A stretch of DNA of 59,179 nt from an uncultured Phocaeicola sp. Lineage in GTDB: Bacteria; Bacteroidota; Bacteroidia; Bacteroidales; Bacteroidaceae. The notes below the pieces were generated by a model. The model worked only from the letters and a program-made list of their open reading frames with translations. It did not search any database and had not been told where the DNA came from. The stretch spans positions 1-59,179 of the forward strand of contig CALUJE010000019.1 in the NCBI GenBank assembly GCA_944320885.1, given 5' to 3'. Positions within the stretch are counted from its first letter, which is position 1. Each line of letters opens with the position of its first letter. Both the position numbers and the translations under genes were made by a program. Below are positions 17,828 to 27,069 of the stretch, in pieces.

Positions 17828-19357
17828 TTAGTTTTCTTTTATGTTCTTGCAGAAGCGGGTTGTCATTTTTTCGCCTTTTTTCGGCGTGATGTTTACATTC
17901 TTCAGGTTGATATCTTCACTGTAAATGAATTCAGCGCCTATTTCCGAGATAATGTTGATGTTTTCAAGTGTTATGTTCTTGATAGGCATTTCAGGAATAC
18001 CGTTGAAGAACAGAGCACGGCGAGCGTTTGTACAGGTTACGTTGCTGATATGAATGTTTCGGAAACATGGAGTTGTTTCGTCTACAGGCATGGGTTCAAC
18101 CTTTGCAGGTACTTTTTCTCCGCTTTCGAGCACTTCTACTGCCGATTTCCCTCCATAGTAAAGGTTGAAGGTTACCGGTTCTGTCGGGATATCAATCATT
18201 GAAATATTGTTTATCCAGATGTTTTCAACAACTCCTCCGCGTCCTCTTTTACTTTTGAAGCGCAAACCTACATCCGTACCCAGGAACTTGCAGTTGCTTA
18301 CTGATATGTTTCTTACACCGCCACTCATTTCGCTTCCTACTACGAAGCCTCCGTGGCCTTTGAATACCGTACATCCGTCCACTACTACGTTTTCACATAC
18401 GCGTGCTCTGCGGCGTCCGTCTTCGTCCTTACCGCTCTTCAGACAGATACCGTCATCACCTACGTCAAAGGTAGAGTTTACAATCAGTGCGTTCTTGCAT
18501 GATTCCAGGTCAAGGCCGTCACCGTTTTGCGAATAGCTCGGATTTCTTACCAATACATCTTCTATCAATACATTCTCACACATGAGCGGGTGCAGGTTCC
18601 ATGCAGGAGAATTCTGGAAGGTTACTCCCTGCAGCCATACGTTCTTGCATTCAATCAGGCTGACCATAACCGGACGCAGGAAGTGTCTTACACTGTGCCA
18701 TTCCTCTTCTGTTTTCAGATTTTGCGGTACGTTCATATTGCTGATAGTGTCACCTTTCAGTGTTTCCGGATAGGGGAACCAGTAATCGGGGCGCTTGAAT
18801 ACGCCGCCTCTTGAAATGGCTTTCTTCCATTGGCTTTCGGTAACCTTTCCTTTCTTGAGCGGACGCCAGTAGTCACCGTTTCCGTCGATGGCTCCTTCAC
18901 CGGTAATGGCTACGTTTTCAAGATTGCGGCCCGATATGGGAGACTGGCAGCGGCGTGTGTCAAGTCCCTCAAATACGGTTTCTACCAAAGGATATAAGTC
19001 TACGTCGGGTGAGAACAGAATGACCGCTCCCTTTTCGAGATGCAAGTCGATGTTGCTTTTCAGCACGATAGGACCTGTAAACCATACTCCGGTAGGCACT
19101 ATCAGGTGTCCTCCTCCTTGTTCTGCAAGCGCGTTGATGGCTTTGCCGAATGCTTCTGTACATAATGTTCTGCCGTCGCCTACAGCACCGAAATCTTTCA
19201 GATTTACATTCTTGTCAGGAAAGACAGGTGCTTTTACTTCCGGCATCTCAAAAGGCAGGTTCTGGTACAGTTCCTTGTACTTGTATTGGGCATCTGCATG
19301 AGCTGTGCCGAATAGCCATAAAAGAACGGCTGCAACTAGATGTAACTGTTTTTTCAT
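17828..19357 (-). CDS. GH28 polygalacturonase-family hydrolase
   Basis: A 509-residue secreted beta-helix (signal peptide ends ADAQ, about 24). All GH28 catalytic elements are present with the usual spacing: N-G-D with D280, GDDG with D301 and D302 (21 residues later), G-H-G with H335, and the 'RFKSK' substrate arginine/lysine. An N-terminal cap segment precedes 'NLKDFGAVGDGRTL', the typical start of the helix. It hydrolyses alpha-1,4 galacturonide (or GalA-Rha) bonds; exo or endo mode cannot be read here. Flanked by GH105 (29 bp) and PL11 (32 bp) in one operon. Confidence 0.92.
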   Translation of the reverse strand: MKKQLHLVAAVLLWLFGTAHADAQYKYKELYQNLPFEMPEVKAPVFPDKNVNLKDFGAVGDGRTLCTEAFGKAINALAEQGGGHLIVPTGVWFTGPIVLKSNIDLHLEKGAVILFSPDVDLYPLVETVFEGLDTRRCQSPISGRNLENVAITGEGAIDGNGDYWRPLKKGKVTESQWKKAISRGGVFKRPDYWFPYPETLKGDTISNMNVPQNLKTEEEWHSVRHFLRPVMVSLIECKNVWLQGVTFQNSPAWNLHPLMCENVLIEDVLVRNPSYSQNGDGLDLESCKNALIVNSTFDVGDDGICLKSGKDEDGRRRARVCENVVVDGCTVFKGHGGFVVGSEMSGGVRNISVSNCKFLGTDVGLRFKSKRGRGGVVENIWINNISMIDIPTEPVTFNLYYGGKSAVEVLESGEKVPAKVEPMPVDETTPCFRNIHISNVTCTNARRALFFNGIPEMPIKNITLENINIISEIGAEFIYSEDINLKNVNITPKKGEKMTTRFCKNIKEN

Positions 19358-19389
19358 CTTAATTAGATATTTGTTAGTAATTCATGTTA

Positions 19390-21222
19390 TTATTCACCTA
19401 AATAGTATGAAGGTACGGGGGCTTGCGGATATCCCATGCTGCGGTGTGCCACATAGCTCCTGTATAATGGATTTTGCATCAGTGTTGTCCGGCGGTCGGT
19501 AGCCGGGATATTGGTGTGGTAGATGCGTATTTCTCCCGGCAGGGCAGTGATTACTTCTTCGCGCCAGTCGCCTTCCATGTCGGCAATCATCAGAATATCA
19601 CCTTCAATACCTGTAGTGAGCACGTCTCCCTGCCATTTCCAGATGAGTTGTTTGCGTCCGTTCGAAGAAGAGCCGGCTCCCCATCGGTTGTCATCACCTT
19701 TGAATGTTTCGCGCAGCAGGTCGGCATCCCACCATACCCAGTTTCTGCATCCCGGCACGCGGTTGTTTCCGGTTGTTATCTTTTCACCTTTTGCCGTTAG
19801 CAGATATTTGTCCGTGCTTCCGCCTTTCCGGTCTTCACTGGCAAAACATTCAAGTCCCGGATGAGAAGGATCAAAGTCTGCTACCATACCGTCACCCACA
19901 TGATAGGTGGTGTGTCCGATGCTCCATATCAGTTTTCCCGTGGCAGCATCTACTACCGAAACTCCGCGTCCGTCTTCTTTCTTGGGCTCGCTTACCATGA
20001 AAACCTGCATGCCTTCCATTTCGGGATGCAGCTTGCACAGATAAGCTTTGTCACTGTGTCCCAGTCCTGATGACCATAATAACGTACCGTTGTCATCGAG
20101 CATGCATGAGCCCAGTAAGATTTCATCACGGTTGTCACCGTCTACGTCGGCCGTTACCATGCTGTGTGCTCCCATGCTGCGTACGATGGGATTTTCTTCA
20201 TCACCGTCCCATCGCCATACACGCTCCAGCTTGTTTCCTTTAAGCATCCAGGCATCCACAACCATCAGTTTGTATGTTCCTCTTGCGGCCAGAATAAACG
20301 GGGTCTTTCCGTCAAGGAATGCCATGCCCATCTGGTTGCGGTTCTGGCGTATAAGATTACCGTAGCGGTTGTTTCTTTCCGGCCAGTCGGCCCGGGCTAT
20401 TTCCTTTCCGGTCATTCCGTCCAGTACAGACAGGAATTCGTTGCCTCCGCACACGCGTCCTTTTTCGTTTTTCACATAGCTTTCATCGGCGGTTTTTATG
20501 GCCACTTCGGCTTTCCCGTCTCCATTGAAATCATAGACAATGAAAGGTGAATACCATATGCCCGGTTCAATGCCCGGTCCCATATCATATGTCCATAAAT
20601 AAGTCCCGTCATGCAGATAGGCCGATATCTTGTAAGTCGTACCTCTGGTATCGCCGGGCATTCCCGGATCTACATTTGTTTCCGGTGTACGGATAATATA
20701 ATCATACCGTCCGTCACCGTTCAGGTCGGCCAGTGCTATTTTTCCGGCCTTTTCCTGATTATGGAGCTTGATGGATGTATATGGTTTCAAGTCAGCAAGT
20801 CTTACGCTGACTTTTTCCGAAGCAACCTTCTTTTCTCCTTTGTTGACGGATTCTATCCAATAAACGCATTGTTCTGAAGGTGTCTTGTCTGTATAGTCGC
20901 ACGTAGCAGTCAGCGCTTTGCGGGTAATTCTTTTTACCTTGCCATTGCTTTCTCTGTATACATGGAAAGAAGTGGTGGTCTTGTCGTTTGCCAGCAGACG
21001 CCAGCTGAGGTATACAGACTTGCCGTCCTGTGCCGGAACAGCTGTAAGTCCGCGGTCAAGCTTTTCTTCAATCCGTGTTTGTGCGAATCCCTGTACAAGC
21101 GGTTTCTCTTCATGACTTGGATTCAGTATCTCGTAAAAATAGTGACGTTCACGAGGGTCCTGTGCATACAGACTGCATGCGCAGGAAAGGCAAAGCAGGA
21201 GTGTGGCACTTATCTTCTTCAT
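19390..21222 (-). CDS. PL11 rhamnogalacturonan lyase (first copy)
   Basis: A 610-residue secreted enzyme. I choose the ATG at 21222 because it starts a clean signal peptide ('MKKISATLLLCLSCACSLYAQ') and overlaps the upstream GH106 stop by 4 nt (ATGA). The longer frame has 25 extra residues with no signal. PL11 eight-bladed propeller with several calcium-type loops ('DLNGDGRYDY', 'DFNGDGKAEVAIKT', 'DVDGDNRDEILLG', 'DADLLRE'). It cleaves Rha-GalA bonds in the RG-I backbone by beta-elimination, giving unsaturated ends for GH105. A divergent second copy is at 34843-36714. Confidence 0.93.
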   Translation of the reverse strand: MKKISATLLLCLSCACSLYAQDPRERHYFYEILNPSHEEKPLVQGFAQTRIEEKLDRGLTAVPAQDGKSVYLSWRLLANDKTTTSFHVYRESNGKVKRITRKALTATCDYTDKTPSEQCVYWIESVNKGEKKVASEKVSVRLADLKPYTSIKLHNQEKAGKIALADLNGDGRYDYIIRTPETNVDPGMPGDTRGTTYKISAYLHDGTYLWTYDMGPGIEPGIWYSPFIVYDFNGDGKAEVAIKTADESYVKNEKGRVCGGNEFLSVLDGMTGKEIARADWPERNNRYGNLIRQNRNQMGMAFLDGKTPFILAARGTYKLMVVDAWMLKGNKLERVWRWDGDEENPIVRSMGAHSMVTADVDGDNRDEILLGSCMLDDNGTLLWSSGLGHSDKAYLCKLHPEMEGMQVFMVSEPKKEDGRGVSVVDAATGKLIWSIGHTTYHVGDGMVADFDPSHPGLECFASEDRKGGSTDKYLLTAKGEKITTGNNRVPGCRNWVWWDADLLRETFKGDDNRWGAGSSSNGRKQLIWKWQGDVLTTGIEGDILMIADMEGDWREEVITALPGEIRIYHTNIPATDRRTTLMQNPLYRSYVAHRSMGYPQAPVPSYYLGE

Positions 21223-23984
21223 TTTGCAATCTGTTTTTTGTTGGTTACTGAAATAATCTGTACTGGGCCCAGCAGACCGGAAGGAACGGGTTCCCATCCG
21301 GCATAGTTGCCTTTCTTGTATCCCAGTGCAGCGATATTGATATCCTTGAATATACGCCAGTTTACACCTTTGCGGTCCATTTCTGCAATGCGGTTGGCCG
21401 GAAGGTTGGTAACTTCTATCTCAATGGTGTTCTTGCCTGCGTGCAGGAACTTGCCGATAGAACAGCGGTAAGGTACGGCCCATAAGGTTCCGGCATCCTG
21501 ACCGTTGATGCGCACGCGTGCACTTTCACGCACATCGCCGAGTGAGAGAATATAGTCTTCGGCCGGTGTTCCTTCCAGAGAGAATGTAGTCGTGTAACAT
21601 GCTGTACCCATTGTAGTCTTGGCTCCTTCGAAGTTCAGGTCGGTCCATGAACCGGTTGAAACGCTGTCAGGAACGTTGCTTACGGCAGGAGTACCGGCTA
21701 TGAACTTGAATTGCCAGCGGTCTAGCGTGTCGGCTTTCTGCTCGGTGTAGTATTTCCATGCTTTTACGTTAACGTCAGCCTCGGTAAATGTTTTCAGAAT
21801 GATGGATTCACCGGACGACAGCTGCATGAATACTTCTGTTTTTCCGTTATGTTGTCTTAGTCTGGCTTTGCCCGACTCTCCGTTCATGGGGTTGAAGAAC
21901 ATGGCCGAACGTGCCTGTACAGACAACGGCATCCATCCTTCGGTATTTTTCTCGCTCAGTGCAGCAATGAAATAATGATATCCGTCTGCATTCGAGCGTC
22001 TTATGCAACTTAATCCGAAGTCGGTCTTAGCCGGTTCGGGAAGGGCGTCGGTCTGCTGCAGGGTCTTGGCATAATCGGTTCCCAACAGGATTTTTCCCTT
22101 TCCTTCCGACTTGAAATTCTTTATCTGACGGAGTACTGCTTCAAGAGCCTTGCGTCTTCCGTTCAGTTCCGCATAGCCCGGAACATCTTCCGGATAGCAG
22201 TCAAGGAATACGATAGTGGCACCTTCTTTTGCCAGGTTGAGCAGCTTTTTCAATACATCTACAGGCATAAGACGTGCTCCCGGAATGACTAATGCCTTGT
22301 ATGCCTGTCCGCCCGAAGTTATGATTTTTCCGTTCTCGCAGTGTGAGGTACGGATGAAATTGTCTGAAATGTAATCCATGTCATATCCGGCATTGTTTAT
22401 GCGATGTACGGCATCGATAAAACGGGGTGCACGCTTGGCCATTCCGTGAATGTCGAACATCAGCAGCCGGCCTCCCTGTTCCTGCCACATGTCATAAACC
22501 GGCAGGTATACCAGAAAGTCGTTGTCAGGCTTTCCGCTTTGCAGGAAACTTTGGCAACGTTCGATGTAATCGAAGAAGGCAGGAGCGTCACGCCATATAC
22601 TGTTGGTGGGGCTCATGTCTACGGTAGCATAGAATTTCCATCCCGGCCATGCTGCTTCTGCCGGCGAATAGGTGGTACCGTGAAAATAAGTATGGTTCAC
22701 TCCCGATACAAACATCAGGTCTATGTCGGGCTTGCACTGTGACAGTGAGGTACGGAAATGTTCGGTAAGCCATGTGAACGTTTCGGATGAAGTGTATGGC
22801 TTGCCTGCGATGTGTGCTGCCGATGAGGCATATTTCAGCATTGACAGGTCTGAATCGTTCGGACGTGTGAGTGTGTCTTTGCGTAGACCCTGTATATGGA
22901 AGTCCGACAGACCGAATCCCTCACATTCGGGAATGTCTACGGTAGCATAGATATCAATCAGGTTACCGGGAGAACCGTGTGCCTGATTGCGTGTCAGTGA
23001 ATTATGACCGTGTGCCCATGCTGTCCATTGGCGGGTAAAGTTCTCCAGAAGCAGTTCGGCCAGTGTTTCGCGATAATCGGCAATGATGCGTGCCGTAGTA
23101 TCAGTGCGTTCTTTTGCAAGGAATTCAGGCAGATGCTCTTCGAGCTTGTATCCGCGCATGGCATAAAACTTGTCGAAAAGTCCTTCAGTCCAGTCTGCCT
23201 TGTATACTTCATACGAGTCGTTGAAGAAGTTATGCGGAGCTGGTGCCTGTGAACTTTCGAAAGCGTCGTCAAAACGTTTCAGATAGTGGCTTACGGCATC
23301 TTTTGAAAAATGGTCGATTACGTATCCTTCACCACCCGGAGCCGCACGTTTTACCTTTTGCAGTGTTTTTCCGCAGAAGGCTGCTATGAGACGCCAGTTC
23401 CCTTTGGGAGCTTTCCATGAAAGTTTACCGTCTTTTACCTGAGAAGTTATGTCGAGTACCTTGCCTTTGTCCGAGAAAGCCATCAGCCGTTCCAGCTTGG
23501 CATATGGTTTTTGTTTGGCTTCGGATACTTCTACAGTCTGCTCTACGAGTTTTCCTCCTTTTATCTGATATTCAGAAACAAACAGCTTGCAAGCTGCCTG
23601 ATCTACCGTAATGGTTGGTCCGCCGAAGGGCCATCCGGTTCCGGTGTTCATATCTATTTGTATATTGTTCTTTCCGGCCTGTTCACATGTGTGTTTGTAC
23701 ATGTTCATCCACTGCTCGGACAGGAACTTGATATCGTTCTTTTCGTTGTTTTTTACACCGTATATGGGAGTGATTTCCAGAGTACCTATTCCGGCCTGGG
23801 CATATTTTCTGATATTAAGTGTCAGATTGGTCGAATCAACAGCGCTTCCCATCCACCACCAGCGTGTACCCGGTTTCATTTCCTTGTTTACGGCGGGCCA
23901 TTCTGTCTGCTGGGCAACCAGAGTTACCGGCATGCAAGTCATGAGCAGGCAGAAAACAGGCAGGTTTACATATTTTATTCTCAT
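21219..23984 (-). CDS. GH106 alpha-L-rhamnosidase
   Basis: A 921-residue secreted protein (signal ends LVAQ, about 25). It matches GH106 along its length. The N-terminal barrel starts 'RWWWMGSAVD' and has 'GIGTLEITPIYG' and 'DMNTGTGWPFGG'. A middle region has 'FNDSYEVYKADWTEGLFDKF', 'ARTQAHGS'-like 'RNQAHGSPGNLID' and 'SSETFTWL', which contain the acidic residues used as general acid and base. A C-terminal jelly-roll follows ('LSLGDVRESARVRING', 'VNWRIFKDI'). It releases terminal rhamnose from RG-I or related oligosaccharides using calcium. Stop overlaps the PL11 start, so the two are translationally coupled; 25 bp after the SGNH esterase. Confidence 0.92.
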   Translation of the reverse strand: MRIKYVNLPVFCLLMTCMPVTLVAQQTEWPAVNKEMKPGTRWWWMGSAVDSTNLTLNIRKYAQAGIGTLEITPIYGVKNNEKNDIKFLSEQWMNMYKHTCEQAGKNNIQIDMNTGTGWPFGGPTITVDQAACKLFVSEYQIKGGKLVEQTVEVSEAKQKPYAKLERLMAFSDKGKVLDITSQVKDGKLSWKAPKGNWRLIAAFCGKTLQKVKRAAPGGEGYVIDHFSKDAVSHYLKRFDDAFESSQAPAPHNFFNDSYEVYKADWTEGLFDKFYAMRGYKLEEHLPEFLAKERTDTTARIIADYRETLAELLLENFTRQWTAWAHGHNSLTRNQAHGSPGNLIDIYATVDIPECEGFGLSDFHIQGLRKDTLTRPNDSDLSMLKYASSAAHIAGKPYTSSETFTWLTEHFRTSLSQCKPDIDLMFVSGVNHTYFHGTTYSPAEAAWPGWKFYATVDMSPTNSIWRDAPAFFDYIERCQSFLQSGKPDNDFLVYLPVYDMWQEQGGRLLMFDIHGMAKRAPRFIDAVHRINNAGYDMDYISDNFIRTSHCENGKIITSGGQAYKALVIPGARLMPVDVLKKLLNLAKEGATIVFLDCYPEDVPGYAELNGRRKALEAVLRQIKNFKSEGKGKILLGTDYAKTLQQTDALPEPAKTDFGLSCIRRSNADGYHYFIAALSEKNTEGWMPLSVQARSAMFFNPMNGESGKARLRQHNGKTEVFMQLSSGESIILKTFTEADVNVKAWKYYTEQKADTLDRWQFKFIAGTPAVSNVPDSVSTGSWTDLNFEGAKTTMGTACYTTTFSLEGTPAEDYILSLGDVRESARVRINGQDAGTLWAVPYRCSIGKFLHAGKNTIEIEVTNLPANRIAEMDRKGVNWRIFKDINIAALGYKKGNYAGWEPVPSGLLGPVQIISVTNKKQIAK

Positions 23985-24009
23985 ACTAGGTTTATAGATT
24001 GTAGTTTAG

Positions 24010-25449
24010 TTATTTAATTTTAAATGAATCAGTTCTGAAAGGTACGGCAGGCATACCCGCATTGTTGTACAGATTTACTCTGAAGAATGTGCCGAAACCA
24101 TAACGTGCAGCTACCGGATGTTTTACTTCCGGAGCAGTAAGAATGACTTTCTTTCCCTGAATGGTTGCATTTGCCGGATAGAATTTCTCGTCATTTCCGG
24201 CAATGTAAAATCCTTTCACAGGTTGTCCGTCGGGAGTGGTCAATCCTCCGTCAGCATAATCAAAACTTAATATCAGCTGGTTATCTTTAACCTTCATGCT
24301 TTTGTATGCCGGTCCTGAAAAGGCTACATCTTTATCGTATTGTTTGGCCAGAGCCCACGCAGCCAGTCTTTCTCCGGCCTGTTGTTTCATTCTCGGATGA
24401 ATGTCGGTCGAGTCACAAGCATCAGTAACTACGGCCATACCGATGTTTTTGAGCTTGCTGTTACGCCATACGTTCAGCTGTGCTTCACGGATACCGGCGG
24501 GCTGTTTGTAATGAGGAGCAATCTGCATGAAGTAGAAAGGCATATCCGGCTGTCCCCATTCCTTGCGCCAGCTGTTTATTAAATTAGTGAATACTTGTTC
24601 GTATTTTTCGTATCTTACAGAGTTTGATTCTCCCTGATACCAGATATTACCTTTTACGGTATATCCCAATATGGGGGCAATCATTCCGTTCCATAAGGTT
24701 GCCGGAACTTTTTCGGCCTTCTTCTTGCGTTTCTTGTCTTTCGGACCAAACTCGTCAAAGACCTCATCGTAGAGCGGATTGCCCTTCATTACATCCATAT
24801 CGGTCCATGATTCTGCATGAGTTCCTCCCCAAGTGCTTTGTATGAGTCCGATGGGAGTATTTAAATTTTTATACAAACTGCGTCCGAAAATGAATCCTAT
24901 GGCAGAAAAGTCTTTCAGGTTTTCCGGATTGCATACCATCCATTCTCCTTTACAGTCATCTTTTTCACCGTCCGGTGCCAGTTGATGCTCTACATGGAAA
25001 AGGCGTATATCATTAAAGGTTGCATCTTTCATCTCTTCAGCTTCGTTGATGATACCGGTTTTCCATTTTACTTTCGGATTGCGTGCTACCGGAAATTCCA
25101 TGTTTGATTGTCCGGTGCACAGCCAAACTTCACCTATTAATATATTCTCTATGCGTATGTTGTTTTCTCCGCAGATTTCCATCCACTGGTCTTTGCATGC
25201 TTTGGGTGTTTTTATCTGCGTTTTCCATTTTCCGTTTTCATCGGCAGTACACACTTGGGCCTTTTTGTTCCATGATGTGACAATACTGATTTTTTCTCCA
25301 GGATTGGCTTTACCCCATATGTTTGCTTTTGTATGCTGCTGCAGTACCATATTCTTTGATATGATAGACGGAAGCGTTATTTTGGCATAGCCGTTGTTTG
25401 TAAAAAGACATAATAACAGAAGTACAAAGAACTTTATGTATGTATTCAT
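24010..25449 (-). CDS. SGNH carbohydrate esterase (sialate O-acetylesterase-like)
   Basis: A 479-residue secreted protein (signal ends GYAK). It belongs to the DUF303/sialate O-acetylesterase family: nucleophile S115 in 'TGQSNMEFP', 'WGGTHAESW', 'IWYQGESN' and the catalytic D349-H351 in 'DIHPRM'. An N-terminal beta-sandwich precedes the catalytic part. The annotated family name reflects mammalian homologues. In pectin loci such proteins more likely deacetylate pectic sugars, which is inference here. First gene of the five-gene minus-strand operon (esterase, GH106, PL11, GH28, GH105). Upstream CGAAGTTA at 25483-25490 is a one-mismatch -7 box on the minus strand. Confidence 0.87.
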   Translation of the reverse strand: MNTYIKFFVLLLLCLFTNNGYAKITLPSIISKNMVLQQHTKANIWGKANPGEKISIVTSWNKKAQVCTADENGKWKTQIKTPKACKDQWMEICGENNIRIENILIGEVWLCTGQSNMEFPVARNPKVKWKTGIINEAEEMKDATFNDIRLFHVEHQLAPDGEKDDCKGEWMVCNPENLKDFSAIGFIFGRSLYKNLNTPIGLIQSTWGGTHAESWTDMDVMKGNPLYDEVFDEFGPKDKKRKKKAEKVPATLWNGMIAPILGYTVKGNIWYQGESNSVRYEKYEQVFTNLINSWRKEWGQPDMPFYFMQIAPHYKQPAGIREAQLNVWRNSKLKNIGMAVVTDACDSTDIHPRMKQQAGERLAAWALAKQYDKDVAFSGPAYKSMKVKDNQLILSFDYADGGLTTPDGQPVKGFYIAGNDEKFYPANATIQGKKVILTAPEVKHPVAARYGFGTFFRVNLYNNAGMPAVPFRTDSFKIK

Positions 25450-25647
25450 AATAATAAATGTATGTGTTAAGTGTTTCCGCCACGAAGTTAATCTAATTAC
25501 CAGTGAAATAGATTACGCTTTTTGCTTTTATTCATGGTGATTTTGCTTGTATTTGCGTTTGTGTACAAAATTCCATGTATTTGTACGATTTTCCATGGTG
25601 TCTCTTCTGATAAACCTATAGCTTTGCTGCCAATAAGTTTGACGACC

Positions 25648-26643
25648 ATGAGACACGAAATTCATTTAACAGACATGCTTCCCGAAACCAGACACGGTTT
25701 TGGACTGTCGAAGCAAAATTGCATGACTGGCTGGATGGCGAATCGCTGTGCAAAATCAAAAACCGAATATTTGATGGCAGGCGATATAGACCGTTCGTTT
25801 GGTGTATGGGTAAATGCGGTTGGTCAGCAGAAAATAGAACCGGATATGACTTATCCGTCGAAAGAACATCCGGATGGATATTATTTTACTGTGAAAAACG
25901 GCCGGATCTTGAACGAATATCAATTGGTATATATTACTGATGGCACCGGTGATTTTTATTTTCGCCGGAATGAATCTGTTAAGGTAAAAGGAGGATGTTT
26001 GTTTTGGCTTTCTCCCGGGCAGTGGCATTCATATACACCTAATATCAGTACCGGATGGACTGAATATTATATCAGCTTTGACGGTGATGTGATTCGTAAC
26101 ATGGTGGCTCATTCTTTTCTTGAAGGCAAAAACGGAGCTTTTGAAATAGGATTTAATGAAGAACTGGTAAGTTTGTTTATGCGTGCATTGGATGTAGCTC
26201 ATCTTAAAAATGCAGGTTATCAGTCTTATCTGTCAGGAATTGCAATGCATATGTTAGGCCTTGTGATGTCTCAGCTGAAAGAGAAGATGGACAGCTCATG
26301 TACCAATGACCAGAAAATGGAGCAGGCAAAGATTATCATGAAAGAAAATGTATCTACCGAATTGGACTTTAGAGAATTGGCCTCTTCCTTGAATTTGAGT
26401 TATTCCTGGTTCAGAAAGTTATTTAAAGATTATACGGGTGTTGCTCCGGCAAGATATTTTCTGGAACTTAAAATAGAAAAAGTTAAACAACTTTTGGTTA
26501 CAACGAATTTGTCAGTAAAAGAACTTCTCTATATATTGAATTATAATACTACTGAAAATTTTTATAATGCTTTTAAGAAGCACACAGGTTATACTCCTGT
26601 AGAATATCGTCGGATGATGAAAGAAGAAAAAGCTGTAGGTTAA
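25648..26643 (+). CDS. AraC-family transcriptional regulator
   Basis: A 331-residue cytoplasmic regulator. I choose the ATG at 25648 (MRHEIHL...). An in-frame ATG at 25522 would add a hydrophobic stretch unlike this family. The N-terminal half is a cupin-type sugar-binding domain ('YFTVKNGRILNEYQLVYI', 'WLSPGQWHSYTPN'). The C-terminal 100 residues are a double helix-turn-helix ('LDFRELASSLNLSYSWFRKLFKDYTGVAPARYF' area and 'SVKELLYILNYNTTENFYNAFKKHTG'). It is divergent from the esterase-GH106-PL11-GH28-GH105 operon, so it probably controls that operon in response to a pectic monosaccharide such as rhamnose or galacturonate (inference). Confidence 0.88.
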   Translation: MRHEIHLTDMLPETRHGFGLSKQNCMTGWMANRCAKSKTEYLMAGDIDRSFGVWVNAVGQQKIEPDMTYPSKEHPDGYYFTVKNGRILNEYQLVYITDGTGDFYFRRNESVKVKGGCLFWLSPGQWHSYTPNISTGWTEYYISFDGDVIRNMVAHSFLEGKNGAFEIGFNEELVSLFMRALDVAHLKNAGYQSYLSGIAMHMLGLVMSQLKEKMDSSCTNDQKMEQAKIIMKENVSTELDFRELASSLNLSYSWFRKLFKDYTGVAPARYFLELKIEKVKQLLVTTNLSVKELLYILNYNTTENFYNAFKKHTGYTPVEYRRMMKEEKAVG

Positions 26644-26674
26644 AAGTTAGGTAAATAGATTGATTGTTTTAGTA

Positions 26675-26716
26675 GAAGAGGTGCTCGCATTGGGATATTG
26701 CGAGGCCTCTTTTTTT
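26675..26716 (+). terminator. Terminator of the AraC regulator gene
   Basis: AGAGG-TG-CTCGCA (from 26677) pairs with TGCGAG-G-CCTCT (ending 26710), with a small internal loop, followed by a run of T to 26716. Lies about 30 bp after the stop. Confidence 0.8.
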
Positions 26717-26818
26717 GTGTGTAATACCTTGGATATTGCTGATGACTGTTTGAATTTAATTCCGATAATGTAAAATTAAATATATTTTTCTTATAATGTA
26801 TTTTTAATGTGTTACTCT

Positions 26819-26924
26819 CCCCCCCCCCAGAGGAGGTTTGCTGACCCTTGGTAGCCAGCTTGCTGGGCCTTGGTCGCCAATGTGCTGAGCCTTGGTTCCC
26901 AGTATGCTGGCAGCCAAGGCTCAG
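26819..26924. repeat. C10 tract plus 22-bp-period imperfect tandem array A
   Basis: Ten consecutive C (26819-26828) precede three 22-bp units at 26838-26859, 26860-26881 and 26882-26903, consensus roughly NTGCTGRGCCTTGGTNGCCARN. A fourth, partly inverted unit follows from 26904. The last units pair: CTGAGCCTTGG (26885-26895) with CCAAGGCTCAG (26914-26924), with an inner CCAG/CTGG stem, followed by TTTT. The array is much richer in GC than its surroundings. Not a CRISPR: no spacers separate the units. Confidence 0.75.
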
Positions 26925-26979
26925 TTTTGTGGAAAACGGGTATGAATGAAAGCTGGATAAGATATGTTTTTCGAAAATA

Positions 26980-27066
26980 AAAAGCACGTGTCCTTTTGTC
27001 GAAAAGCACACGTGCTTTCTGATAAAAGGACACGTGCTTTTCAAAAAAGGATGCGTGCTTTTTCTG
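26980..27066. repeat. 22-bp-period palindromic array B
   Basis: Four units of 22, 22, 22 and 21 bp (26980-27001, 27002-27023, 27024-27045, 27046-27066), each built around a CACGTG-like core flanked by A and T runs. Units 1 and 3 are exact inverted copies over 18 bp: AAAAGCACGTGTCCTTTT (26980-26997) and its reverse complement at 27024-27041. Unit 2 is itself an inverted repeat (AAAGCA/TGCTTT). The array ends 3 bp before the stop codon of the minus-strand HTCS gene and may act as its terminator. Confidence 0.75.
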
Positions 27067-27069
27067 CAA

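Noticed and set aside
23511..24017. 168-residue plus-strand frame opposite GH106
   Set aside because: Antisense to a well-supported enzyme; no family features.
26838..27066. CRISPR array
   Set aside because: Units are directly adjacent with no unique spacers, they are imperfect, and no cas gene is nearby.
26640..27069. Minus-strand frames of 134 and 85 residues across the repeat block
   Set aside because: Their low-complexity sequence is simply the translation of the 22-bp arrays and C tract; overlaps the AraC terminator.
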